Source of the DNA: Candidatus Cloacimonas sp. | GTDB taxonomy: Bacteria; Cloacimonadota; Cloacimonadia; Cloacimonadales; Cloacimonadaceae | Length of the DNA stretch: 64,000 nucleotides | Direction of reading: 5' to 3' | Assembly: GCA_035403355.1 (NCBI GenBank) | Contig: DAONFA010000001.1 | Coordinates: 31,644-95,643 of the forward strand | Part shown: in pieces, positions 43,863 to 51,950 of the stretch | How the letters are laid out: the number at the start of each line of letters is the position of its first letter | Numbering within the stretch: position 1 is the stretch's first letter | The notes under the pieces: generated by a model | The model's database searches: none | What the model saw: only the letters and a program-made list of their open reading frames with translations | What the model was told of the DNA's origin: nothing | Translations under genes and position numbers: made by a program

Positions 43863-44510
43863 TTAAACTTCTATGTCCGGAGGAGGAACGGTCGGTTCTT
43901 CATAAGGGGTCTCAATTATAACCTCAGATCTATCTACTGCTCTAATTTCATGATAGAAAATTGCCTTAGCCGTATAAATATAGCTCCAAATCCACAAAAA
44001 ACCAATTCCGAAAGATAAACACCCCAGTAAAATCCATCCTAAAAAGGAAAGCTCCAACCAAAAGAGCTCCGCTTTATGACCTTTCATCATTTCTTTACTG
44101 ACTCTAATTGCATCATTGGCTGAAAGATTGGGATTATCAGCCATTATGAAAAAAGTCATTGAATAGGCAAATGAGGCAACGATTCCAGGAATTATCAGCA
44201 GTAAAGACCATAAAAAAACATAAATAATTACTAATACTCCAGCTGTAAAACTACGGGCGAAATCTTTAAAACCGGAAAATACCAGTTCCACACTAATCTC
44301 TTCACCCCGAACCAGTTTCAAAAATACAATGGCTAATCCCAATGTTATAGGTCCTGTAATAAGGAGAGAAATAACCGTTCCAAGAAAAGGAATTGCAGAA
44401 AGCCCTGCATTAAGAATTGCTATAATAAGAATTATTAAAGCACAGGGATTATTCCATTTCCCTTTTAAATACTCTCTGGCATTATAACGAATTTCAGTAT
44501 AGGTTAGCAT
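43863..44510 (-). CDS. DUF975 family membrane protein
   Basis: About 215 residues. Begins MLTYTEIRYNAREYLKGKW, a DUF975 hallmark, followed by five or so membrane segments (ALIILIIAILNAGLSAI, LGTVISLLITGPITLGLAI, VIIYVFLWSLLLIIPGIVA). It ends in a short hydrophilic Glu/Pro-rich tail. DUF975 proteins are inner membrane proteins of unknown role. The starting ATG is one of a run of ATG/GTG codons after GTGAGG; 44510 gives the best spacing. The last 12 codons are repeated downstream in the tandem array, so the C-terminal tail EEPTVPPPDIEV is a copied unit. Confidence 0.85.
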   Translation of the reverse strand: MLTYTEIRYNAREYLKGKWNNPCALIILIIAILNAGLSAIPFLGTVISLLITGPITLGLAIVFLKLVRGEEISVELVFSGFKDFARSFTAGVLVIIYVFLWSLLLIIPGIVASFAYSMTFFIMADNPNLSANDAIRVSKEMMKGHKAELFWLELSFLGWILLGCLSFGIGFLWIWSYIYTAKAIFYHEIRAVDRSEVIIETPYEEPTVPPPDIEV

Positions 44511-45047
44511 CATCACCTCACTTTTTTCTCTATAATTATTAGTTTTTATCCCCTATCTGCTGTCAAGTATTTTCTGCTTGCAGTGCAAATTAGATAGCTG
44601 AATTGATTATGCTTTCTTACTTATTTTTTCAAATTGTATCACCAATTTTTCAAATCTGCGTTTTTGCTGGTTTGCGATATCACTATTTTTTCAAATGGAT
44701 TTCACGACTTTTGTAGATTGGATTTCCAACTTAAACTAGCTGAATAGGTTGCACAGCATCTAATATTATTCTGATCACAATGGATTTTGTATACTGGAAT
44801 ATCAAGTTTTTTTTAGTAAGTTACATAAAACATTTGCTTGCATTTGATTACGGGTCATCCACTTAGAATTGATTAATCATGAAGACATCAATTATCTTAT
44901 GTTATTGATCAATTGTGGGATATCTCACTATTCCTTCTAATCTGTTATTACTTTTTTGTAGATCTTGAATTGAAGAAGTCGAGATACAGAATTCTTTTTC
45001 TGGAGTTATCCAGATTAGAGATAATGTTTGATGTATTTATCTAAAAT
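44511..45047. other. Gene-free AT-rich spacer
   Basis: About 540 bp between the DUF975 gene start and the 3' end of the four-repeat small protein. Contains the DUF975 promoter presumably. I see repeated TTTTTCAAAT stretches (near 44635, 44657 and 44690) but no hairpin, RNA or credible gene. Confidence 0.4.
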
Positions 45048-45335
45048 TTATCTTACGAAAAACAGCCATAAGCCGACTATTGAAGTGCCACCTGTAGCAC
45101 CATCAATTGATCTCTTGACATCATTCATTGTAGCAAATCTGCTGTTATGCTCATCGTATATATCAGTTCCTTTAACTGTTGCAACTTTATGGTTATGCTC
45201 GTTGTAGATATCACTACCTTTTATAGTTGCAACTTTGTGGTTATGCTCGTCATATATACCCGTACCTTTAATTGAAGCAATTTTGTGATTCGATGATGTA
45301 TACAGATCACTTCCCTTGAATTTGAAACTGGCCAT
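45048..45335 (-). CDS. Small protein with four 16-residue repeats and a C-terminal hydrophobic end
   Basis: 95 residues from the ATG at 45335, which has a perfect AAGGAG site (6 bp spacing). The body is four tandem repeats of the form KGxDIYDEHNHKVATI (FKFKGSDLYTSSNHKIASI, KGTGIYDEHNHKVATI, KGSDIYNEHNHKVATV, KGTDIYDEHNSRFATM). The pattern suggests a repeated beta hairpin. The end is GGTSIVGLWLFFVR, a short hydrophobic segment. A longer frame to 45386 lacks a ribosome binding site. The family is unknown to me. It lies 55 bp downstream of a coiled-coil small protein on the same strand, so the two may be one operon. Confidence 0.75.
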   Translation of the reverse strand: MASFKFKGSDLYTSSNHKIASIKGTGIYDEHNHKVATIKGSDIYNEHNHKVATVKGTDIYDEHNSRFATMNDVKRSIDGATGGTSIVGLWLFFVR

Positions 45336-45390
45336 AATATGCTCCTTTTTGTGATTTAATTCTGTTAATTTACTTGTCAAACTCATACAT

Positions 45391-45582
45391 TTATTTAATT
45401 TGACCCCTTTCTTTCTGTAATGCTTTTCTTTCTTTTATAATGTCTTCCATCTTCAACATAGATTTTTTCATTTTTTCCACCTCTGATTTAACTATGGGTT
45501 CTTTCATAATTTTTTTGGCGATTCTTTTGTCAATCCCAAGAGCTTTAAATACTATGTTAAATATTGAATACGCTATACTCAT
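45391..45582 (-). CDS. Small coiled-coil protein of unknown function
   Basis: 63 residues from the ATG at 45582, preceded by GGAGGAAC, a strong site that decides the start (an upstream frame extension to 45618 has none). After a short hydrophobic start (MSIAYSIFNIVFKALGI) the rest is a charged helix (KKIMKEPIVKSEVEKMKKSM, IIKERKALQKERG), predicted coiled coil. It precedes the four-repeat protein in the same direction. No family recognised. Confidence 0.65.
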   Translation of the reverse strand: MSIAYSIFNIVFKALGIDKRIAKKIMKEPIVKSEVEKMKKSMLKMEDIIKERKALQKERGQIK

Positions 45583-46012
45583 TGTTCCTCCATGAGTAAA
45601 CTCTATAGAGATTCTCAATAATAAACATTAACTACTATGGCTGATTTCTGTCAATAAAAAAATTCCTAACTTTGGGAGTATGACAAAAAAATGTAACCGC
45701 TCACAAATATCACAGATTACACAAATAAAAATAATTGTTTCCCGCAGATTACACAGATTTCGCAGCCAGAAATAAGGATTCCGAATTTGTTCTTAGTTCT
45801 TCGCTAATTATAAAAAATAACGAGCAAAAAACAAATCAATTTAATCCAGTCAATTCAGTTATCTTTGTTCTCTTATTCAGTCACCGAAAAAAAACTTTGC
45901 ATTCCCGCACTACGAACTAAGAACTATAAAATCACCCTCTCATCCTTAACAATTTCTCTTGCCAAAAAAACAGAGCCGTAATAAAAGGCAAAAAAATAAA
46001 AGGGAGAGAGAA
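45583..46012. other. Spacer with CACAGATTA-type repeats before the SPFH gene
   Basis: 430 bp between divergent genes. Degenerate CACAGATTACACA repeats are at about 45695-45775 (with a CGCAGATTACACAGATTTCG stretch), related to those at 23.8 kb and 28.1 kb. The rest, including the upstream end of the open frame before the SPFH start, is not coding. Promoters for both sides should lie here but are not recognisable. Confidence 0.5.
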
Positions 46013-46954
46013 ATGACCTATTTATATGTAGTAATCGTGTTTGCGATTCTAATCCTGGCTTTTATTTCCAGGGGGATGATTATTGTGCGTCAGGCAAGCG
46101 TGGTAATTGTTGAACGCTTGGGTAGGTATTATCGGACTTTGGAATCCGGAATTCATATCATTATTCCGATATTTGATAAAACCCGTCCGATTCATTGGCG
46201 TTATAACAAAACTGATTATCGCGGGAATGTAGTAGTTGTTAATAAAGTGGAAGATAGAATTGATTTAAGGGAAAATGTGTATGATTTTCCGCGGCAGAAT
46301 GTTATTACCAGCGATAATGTTTCCATTAATATCAATGCCTTACTCTATTTTCAGATTACAGACCCCTATAAAGCTGTCTATGAAATCGGCAATTTACCTG
46401 AGGCAATTGAAAAACTAACTCAGACCTCCTTGAGAAATGTAATTGGTGAATTGACATTGCAGGATACTTTAACCTCTCGCGATGCTATCAATGCCAAATT
46501 GCGCGATATTTTAGATGAAGCAACTGATAAATGGGGCGTGAAAGTTAACCGCGTAGAAATGCAGGAAATTGTGCCTCCCGAAGAAATTAGAACGGCTATG
46601 GAAAAAGAAATGCGCGCTGAACGCGATAAAAGAGCCAAAATTTTACAGGCAGACGGGGAACGCGAATACCAGATAAGAGTTGCCAACGGAGAAAAGCAAG
46701 CCCGGATTTTACGGGCAGAAGGTGAAGCACAGGCAAAAATACTGGTTGCAGACAGCGAAAAGAAAGCAATATTACTAATTGCCGAAGCAGTGAAAGACAC
46801 AAAAACAGACCCGGCTCAATTTCAAATTGCCCTTAGATATGTGGAAGCGTTTAAAGAGATTGTAAAACAGGGAGATAAAACAGTTGTTTTACCCTACGAA
46901 TCATCTGCTCTTTTAGGTAGTGTGAAAACCCTGGGAGACATCTTCCAAAAATGA
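46013..46954 (+). CDS. SPFH/band 7 (stomatin/paraslipin-like) membrane protein
   Basis: About 313 residues. One N-terminal membrane segment (YLYVVIVFAILILAFI) is followed by the PHB domain (IIVRQASVVIVERLGRYYRT, VRVNIDALLYFQITD type) and a long charged helix (EIVPPEEIRTAMEKEMRAE, RAKILQADGEREYQI) typical of stomatin/paraslipin oligomers. These proteins scaffold membrane domains and may regulate proteases. The ATG at 46013 follows GGGAGAGAG; the upstream extension to 45959 is Lys/Arg-rich and unconvincing. No NfeD-like partner gene is adjacent, unlike in many genomes. Confidence 0.92.
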   Translation: MTYLYVVIVFAILILAFISRGMIIVRQASVVIVERLGRYYRTLESGIHIIIPIFDKTRPIHWRYNKTDYRGNVVVVNKVEDRIDLRENVYDFPRQNVITSDNVSININALLYFQITDPYKAVYEIGNLPEAIEKLTQTSLRNVIGELTLQDTLTSRDAINAKLRDILDEATDKWGVKVNRVEMQEIVPPEEIRTAMEKEMRAERDKRAKILQADGEREYQIRVANGEKQARILRAEGEAQAKILVADSEKKAILLIAEAVKDTKTDPAQFQIALRYVEAFKEIVKQGDKTVVLPYESSALLGSVKTLGDIFQK

Positions 46955-46994
46955 TTTATCAGGAAAAGCTAACCAGCAGAAATAATTTTGGATA

Positions 46995-47062
46995 GCAGGA
47001 GTCGTCACTGCCCAAAAGGCAATCAATTTTATTCCATATCATTTGGTAGTGAGGACTCCTGC
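46995..47062. terminator. Candidate bidirectional hairpin between convergent genes
   Basis: GCAGGAGTCGTCACT (46995-47009) pairs with AGTGAGGACTCCTGC (47048-47062), 14 of 15 positions, with a 38 nt loop. It lies between the 3' ends of the + strand SPFH gene and the minus-strand secreted protein. The long loop and missing T-tract make the terminator role uncertain. Confidence 0.45.
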
Positions 47063-47100
47063 CACAAAATGGAGGAGAGGAGTAAACCTGCCGGGTAAGA

Positions 47101-49878
47101 TTAATATTTACATATTCTTTTGATCTGGAGAACCTTACCGTTAATACAAAGGCGGGCAAAATAAATGCCTGCGGCTACATTTTTACCTTTTGCATCACAG
47201 CCATTCCAATTATATTCTACAACTTCATTTTTTGCAGAATTGCCTCTGAAAGTAGTAACTTTTTGTCCTTTAAGGTTATAGATTTCAATTTTATGCTTAT
47301 TGGAACGGGGAACCTTCACTTGCAACAGCAAATTACTGTGCATAGGATTAGGATAAGCATTAAACATAGCTGTCTCAATTGCAGGAATATAGGGATCATC
47401 AATAGCAACAGGCAGGGAAGCGACCCCGCGGTAGAGTTGATAATAATCCGGTTCTTCATTTTCTCCTTCCGTAAACAGCATAAAAGTTACTTCCAAAGTG
47501 TTCTGCTGACGAGGTTGTAAACAAAGCTTACTTTGAGAGTGAATTTGAGGTTCCAGAAAATCCAGTTGCCAGGTCTCTACAGGAGTTAATGTGCCGTCAT
47601 TGTTTAACTTCCGAAGGTTAATTGTCCTATTGGATTCCAGAGTAGCAAGAAGAATATCTCCGTTTTCCAAAACAGCAACATCATTCATAGCCGAAAAGAC
47701 AGGTAAAGATAGAGAATTGATAACAACATAGTTTTCATCGGTAAAAACATTTATTTTCAGTTCCCTGCTGCCGTTTGTTTCTTTTTCCTGATGAATCAGC
47801 AGAGCATTATCTGCCAGGATATGCAAGCCGGAAATATTGCCCTGGTCTTTCGTCAGCAAGGTTAAATTCTCAATTGAGGGTAAATCTCCTGTCCGGGCAG
47901 CAAGAACATCATTGGTAGCAAAATATGCTTTATCTCCTTTACGGACAAAACATTTACTGTGAATTGGTTTATATTGCGGGACACAATCAACTTCTGCAAA
48001 ACCATTTAAATTTTCTGTTGTGGACCAATCGCCTACTGAAATTCCCAGTTTCCAGGGATAAAAAACCGGGTGATTAGGGTCTTCAAAACCCCAGCCGAAA
48101 CGATTATCTGCGTGCTGAATCTTTTTATAACCAATACTTGGTCCTAATACACCTGGATAATCTTGGGCGCCTAAATAAATACCTGTTGGAGAATCAGTAT
48201 AAGAAACAGAAGAATTTCCTCCGCAAAAGTCATTATCGGGATTCCATAAACCACCTGAAGGAATTTCATAATCATATAAAGCCCTGTGTAAAAACCCATA
48301 ACGGATTTGATTGATGGCACCCCAAACTTGAATAGTACCCCTTTCCAAATAAGGATGAGCTTCTGGCCAAAGGGGATTATACCAGGGTAAATCTAATAGA
48401 GGAAGCCAGGGATTTGCAGAGGTCTGAGGATAATAATAGCGATGTAAATCAATCCAGGTATAAAGAGAATCCCCAATTAACACATCGGGCATTGAGGGAT
48501 GCGGATGCTGATATTCAAAACTGAAAACACCTTCCTTCAGGGGATTATCCGGTTCTTCTGCTAAAGCATAAATATCGGCGTAATAATTACCGGGATTAGC
48601 ATCAGGAAAGCAATTGGGATGAATTCGTTCATTCGTTACAGGATCAACATAACCGTATTTGAGGAGAACACATTTTTCTGAAACAAGCTTAACGGAATCG
48701 TTAGGATTATTTTCAGGTGATTCTCCCGGAACTGTTCCACTTAATAAAATCTCACCAATAATCATTATTGTATCTGTAGCACACCAAACTTGATGACCGC
48801 TGAAAGTTCCTTTGATCCAAAGTTTGGAATTTACAAAAAACCCCCTGTTATTACAATGCCCAAAGGTAGCATTTGGAATCCAGATAGTATCACAAATCGT
48901 AAAATGATTAGTAAACAATGGTGGTTCTTCAATACCTACGGGATAATTTGTCCAGACATCTGTAAAGGTGCGATGTGGAAGTGTAATTTGTCCTACATAA
49001 GCAATGCAGTTATCTCCCTGGACATCTACCAGTAAAATACGATTGGGATCATAATCAGCAGGACCTACCCATAGATAATTCTCCCTGGCAAACGAGAAAT
49101 TGGAAAACTCCAAAGGAGGGGCATTTTCTATTAAACCCCCTTGAAATACAGAATCTAAAGGAAATGCTGTTGGAACACTGTTAACATTACCTGAAATAAT
49201 CACCGGCTCGTGGAAAGTTGGCCAACCATTATTTGTTCCTCCACCTGCTTGTTTGATATTTATATCTGAATTACAACGAACGACACCCTGAACATCTGCA
49301 AATCCGTAAAAATAGGTATTAGTTTGATTCGGACTTAAGAAATCTTTGTAATAAATATGCACTGGTTTAAAGTGTTCCGGCTCCTCCGGCTGCAAATACT
49401 GTTCCTGATCCCATTGCGGATAGGGAACTTTTAAGGCAAACTGTCTCAAAAGTCCGTTATATTTCTCTATATAAGGACTGCTTTCAAAAGTATTCCAGTT
49501 TTGGGAAATACTCCAGGAATTGCCCGAATTAGAACTTTGAGCATATTGGCTGATATGCTCTTCGTGATTATTCCAGCTGACAATTATTTCTTCCGGACTG
49601 TAAAATAAAGTCGGTTCCGTATAGTGAAACAAAGAACTATCTACAATACTGCTTTGCCAGGTTTGACCTCCATCATAACTGATTTGGAAAAGAAGATGAT
49701 AATACAAATTGTTATTTTCCGACCGCCGGGCTAATACATAAGCCAAGGTATCGCTTTTTGCATAACAACCAAGCTTACCGGCAAAAAAACTATCGCCCAT
49801 ACTATTTACCGGACCAAGCTCTGCCAAAAGAAAAGCAACACTAAGCGCTATCAGAATGAATAAACAATACTTTTTCAT
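47101..49878 (-). CDS. Large secreted protein with BNR-like motifs and T9SS-type sorting domain
   Basis: About 925 residues with a signal peptide (MKKYCLFILIALSVAFLLAE). The start at 49878 follows AGGAGG. Near residue 70 ISYDGGQTWQ and near 120 SNSGNSWS are Asp-box/BNR-type motifs of sialidase-like propellers. The central part has extended beta-rich sequence with many Trp, Tyr, Pro and Asn and few recognisable domains. The C-terminus (AYPNPMHSNLLLQVKVP, EIYNLKGQKVTTF, AAGIYFARLCING) is a T9SS-type sorting domain, shared with the proteins at 1.1 and 24 kb. Location: cell surface or released. Function unknown. Confidence 0.85.
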   Translation of the reverse strand: MKKYCLFILIALSVAFLLAELGPVNSMGDSFFAGKLGCYAKSDTLAYVLARRSENNNLYYHLLFQISYDGGQTWQSSIVDSSLFHYTEPTLFYSPEEIIVSWNNHEEHISQYAQSSNSGNSWSISQNWNTFESSPYIEKYNGLLRQFALKVPYPQWDQEQYLQPEEPEHFKPVHIYYKDFLSPNQTNTYFYGFADVQGVVRCNSDINIKQAGGGTNNGWPTFHEPVIISGNVNSVPTAFPLDSVFQGGLIENAPPLEFSNFSFARENYLWVGPADYDPNRILLVDVQGDNCIAYVGQITLPHRTFTDVWTNYPVGIEEPPLFTNHFTICDTIWIPNATFGHCNNRGFFVNSKLWIKGTFSGHQVWCATDTIMIIGEILLSGTVPGESPENNPNDSVKLVSEKCVLLKYGYVDPVTNERIHPNCFPDANPGNYYADIYALAEEPDNPLKEGVFSFEYQHPHPSMPDVLIGDSLYTWIDLHRYYYPQTSANPWLPLLDLPWYNPLWPEAHPYLERGTIQVWGAINQIRYGFLHRALYDYEIPSGGLWNPDNDFCGGNSSVSYTDSPTGIYLGAQDYPGVLGPSIGYKKIQHADNRFGWGFEDPNHPVFYPWKLGISVGDWSTTENLNGFAEVDCVPQYKPIHSKCFVRKGDKAYFATNDVLAARTGDLPSIENLTLLTKDQGNISGLHILADNALLIHQEKETNGSRELKINVFTDENYVVINSLSLPVFSAMNDVAVLENGDILLATLESNRTINLRKLNNDGTLTPVETWQLDFLEPQIHSQSKLCLQPRQQNTLEVTFMLFTEGENEEPDYYQLYRGVASLPVAIDDPYIPAIETAMFNAYPNPMHSNLLLQVKVPRSNKHKIEIYNLKGQKVTTFRGNSAKNEVVEYNWNGCDAKGKNVAAGIYFARLCINGKVLQIKRICKY

Positions 49879-50022
49879 TGTATCCTCCTGATACATATAA
49901 TCTTTATTTTTAAGGAAGCACTATTTATTCCAGAAGCAGCATATATTTATCTGTTAAATAAATAGATACATCAATTATTGCAGGTGTTCAGGGAAATTGA
50001 GAGTATAGCAGATAAGTTAGCT

Positions 50023-50050
50023 AAAAAAGAAGCCGCTGTTTAAAGCGGCT
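50023..50050 (-). terminator. Intrinsic terminator after eno
   Basis: On the minus strand, AGCCGCT (50050-50044) pairs with AGCGGCT (50037-50031), loop of 6, followed by TTCTTTTTT (50030-50022). It begins 29 bp after the enolase stop. Confidence 0.78.
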
Positions 50051-50078
50051 CCTGTTTATTAGATTGACGGGTTTACTA

Positions 50079-51353
50079 TCAAAGTTGCTTTATTACTGAT
50101 TTTCCGGGGAAATAAGCAGCATCATATAAATCTTCTTCAATGCGGAGCAGCTGATTATATTTTTCCATTCGTTCACTACGGGAAAGCGAACCGGTTTTAA
50201 TTTGTCCGGTATTTAAGGCAACTGCCAAATCGGCAATAAAAGTATCTCCTGTTTCGCCGCTACGATGGCTTACAACTGTTGTCCAGCCAGCTTTATGAGC
50301 CATATTTATGGCATCAATGGTCTCGGTAACGGTTCCGATTTGATTTAGTTTAATCAAAACGCTATTGGCTATGTTATCTTTAATGCCTTTGGCAATAATT
50401 TCGGGATTAGTAACGAAAACATCATCGCCAACAATCTGAATTTTATTACCCAGTTTGGCATTCATTTTTTTCCATCCGCTCCAGTCGTTTTCTGCCAAGC
50501 CATCTTCAATAGAGCAAATAGGATATTTAGCAATCATACTTTCGTAATATTTAATCATCGCGTCGCTGTTAACTTTCTTTCCTTCAAACAAATACTTTCC
50601 ATCTTTAAAGAAACTGCTGGCAGCGGCATCAATAGCCAGGTAAATATCTTTTCCAGGAATATAACCTGCTGTCTTAATTGCCTCTACAATTACGATAAAT
50701 GCTTCTTCGTTTGATGCCAGATTGGGGGCAAAACCACCTTCATCACCAACGGAAGTTACTAAACCGCGTTTTTTGAGAATTGCTTTGAGAGAATGAAAAA
50801 CCTCAGCATTCATTTGTAACGCCTGCTTAAAACTTTTTGCCCCTAAAGGCATAACCATAAATTCTTGAATATCAACATTATTATCGGCATGCGCTCCACC
50901 ATTGAGAATATTACTCATCGGCACAGGAAGGGTATTGGCATTAACACCTCCCAAATAACGATATAAAGGCATATTCAGCTCCATAGCAGAACCTCTGGCA
51001 ACAGCCATAGAAACCGCTAAAATGGCATTAGCACCAAGTTTGGCTTTATTGGGTGTTCCATCCAGAGCAATCATCATCTTATCAATGCTACCCTGCATCA
51101 GAGAATCCATTCCTAATAACTTATCAGCGATAATATTATCAATATTGGCTACTGCCTTCAGAACTCCTTTGCCTCCATAGCGTTTTTTATCGTTATCACG
51201 AAGTTCTATAGCTTCGCGTTCACCAGTGGAAGCACCGCTGGGAACTGCCGCTCTTACAATAAGATCACTATCTAATTGGACTTCTGCTTCCACAGTTGGA
51301 TTTCCCCGGGAATCCAAAATTTCGCGTCCGATAATGTAAAGTATGTCAGACAT
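50079..51353 (-). CDS. eno: Enolase
   Basis: Converts 2-phosphoglycerate to phosphoenolpyruvate. 424 residues. Characteristic elements include REILDSRGNPTVEAEV, GGAHADNNVDIQEFM, TSVGDEGGFAPNL, SIEDGLAENDW, GDDVFVTN and the substrate-loop/catalytic segment VVSHRSGETGDTFIAD. All family residues appear intact. It has a perfect AGGAGG site and its own terminator. The ~600 bp upstream spacer holds several structured repeats (51444-51719), so a regulated or long leader is possible. Confidence 0.98.
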   Translation of the reverse strand: MSDILYIIGREILDSRGNPTVEAEVQLDSDLIVRAAVPSGASTGEREAIELRDNDKKRYGGKGVLKAVANIDNIIADKLLGMDSLMQGSIDKMMIALDGTPNKAKLGANAILAVSMAVARGSAMELNMPLYRYLGGVNANTLPVPMSNILNGGAHADNNVDIQEFMVMPLGAKSFKQALQMNAEVFHSLKAILKKRGLVTSVGDEGGFAPNLASNEEAFIVIVEAIKTAGYIPGKDIYLAIDAAASSFFKDGKYLFEGKKVNSDAMIKYYESMIAKYPICSIEDGLAENDWSGWKKMNAKLGNKIQIVGDDVFVTNPEIIAKGIKDNIANSVLIKLNQIGTVTETIDAINMAHKAGWTTVVSHRSGETGDTFIADLAVALNTGQIKTGSLSRSERMEKYNQLLRIEEDLYDAAYFPGKSVIKQL

Positions 51354-51443
51354 TTTATCCTCCTATTGGTTTTTTTCCTTATATAACGAATGAGGTTTTT
51401 TGGCAAGGAAAATCTGAAAAGGCAGAACAAGGGATGATTTATT

Positions 51444-51490
51444 TCACGCAGATTACGCAGATTACGCAGATTACGCAGATTACGCAGATT
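51444..51490. repeat. 10 bp tandem repeat CAGATTACG
   Basis: Five copies of GCAGATTAC(G), the 10 bp unit CGCAGATTAC, run in tandem just upstream of the enolase gene. The same family in degenerate form is at 23.8, 28.1 and 45.7 kb. Confidence 0.88.
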
Positions 51491-51645
51491 TTATTGATTT
51501 TTATCTATGCAGTTATTAATCGTAAGTGACAAAAGCCCTCAACTCTTCGCCCTCTGCTCTCTGCTTTTACCCTCTCAACTATTTTTCTATATTTATGTTA
51601 TTTACTCCGAGTTTTACTTTAACCACCTGTAAAATAATTACCTAC

Positions 51646-51719
51646 AGAGCTTGTGTGGAATAGAATATACACAAACCAGTTTGTGTTGCATAAATTGCCA
51701 AATATGCAACACAAGCTCT
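51646..51719. promoter_or_regulatory. Nested, mutually exclusive inverted repeats upstream of eno
   Basis: Outer pair AGAGCTTGTGT (51646-51656)/ACACAAGCTCT (51709-51719). Inside, TTGTGTTGCATA (51681-51692)/TATGCAACACAA (51703-51714) is a perfect 12 bp stem, and ACACAAA/TTTGTGT (51669-51686) is another hairpin. Several of these share the same bases, so they cannot all form at once. The location is ~300 bp upstream of eno and downstream of groL's terminator. Confidence 0.6.
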
Positions 51720-51892
51720 ATATCCTCTTTGTTTATAGATGGTTATAATTTTATTTCACAATGTTATAAAGAGCTCTGAACATAAACAATCCTGGCATTC
51801 TTCCTCTGCTCTTTTGGATTTCTATAACGATTTTTTAGCTACGATGTTTATTGGGCGTTATACTTATTTTCGCTGCCGCTTCGCTACTAAAT

Positions 51893-51928
51893 AAAAAAAG
51901 ACCCTTCCGGTGAGGGAAAGGTCTTTTT
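51893..51928 (-). terminator. Intrinsic terminator after groL
   Basis: On the minus strand, AAAAGACCTTTCC pairs with GGAAGGGTCTTTT around a short loop, followed by a run of T (TTTTTTTATT). It begins 22 bp after the groL stop. One mismatch (C/T) interrupts the stem. Confidence 0.85.
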
Positions 51929-51950
51929 CTGTATATAAGTTATAATCGGA

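Noticed and set aside
44511..45047. Small RNA or gene in the AT-rich spacer
   Set aside because: No hairpin, conserved motif or ribosome binding site was found.
23736..51490. CACAGATTA/CGCAGATTAC arrays as CRISPR
   Set aside because: Units are 9-10 bp, tandem and degenerate, with no unique spacers between them and no cas genes nearby.
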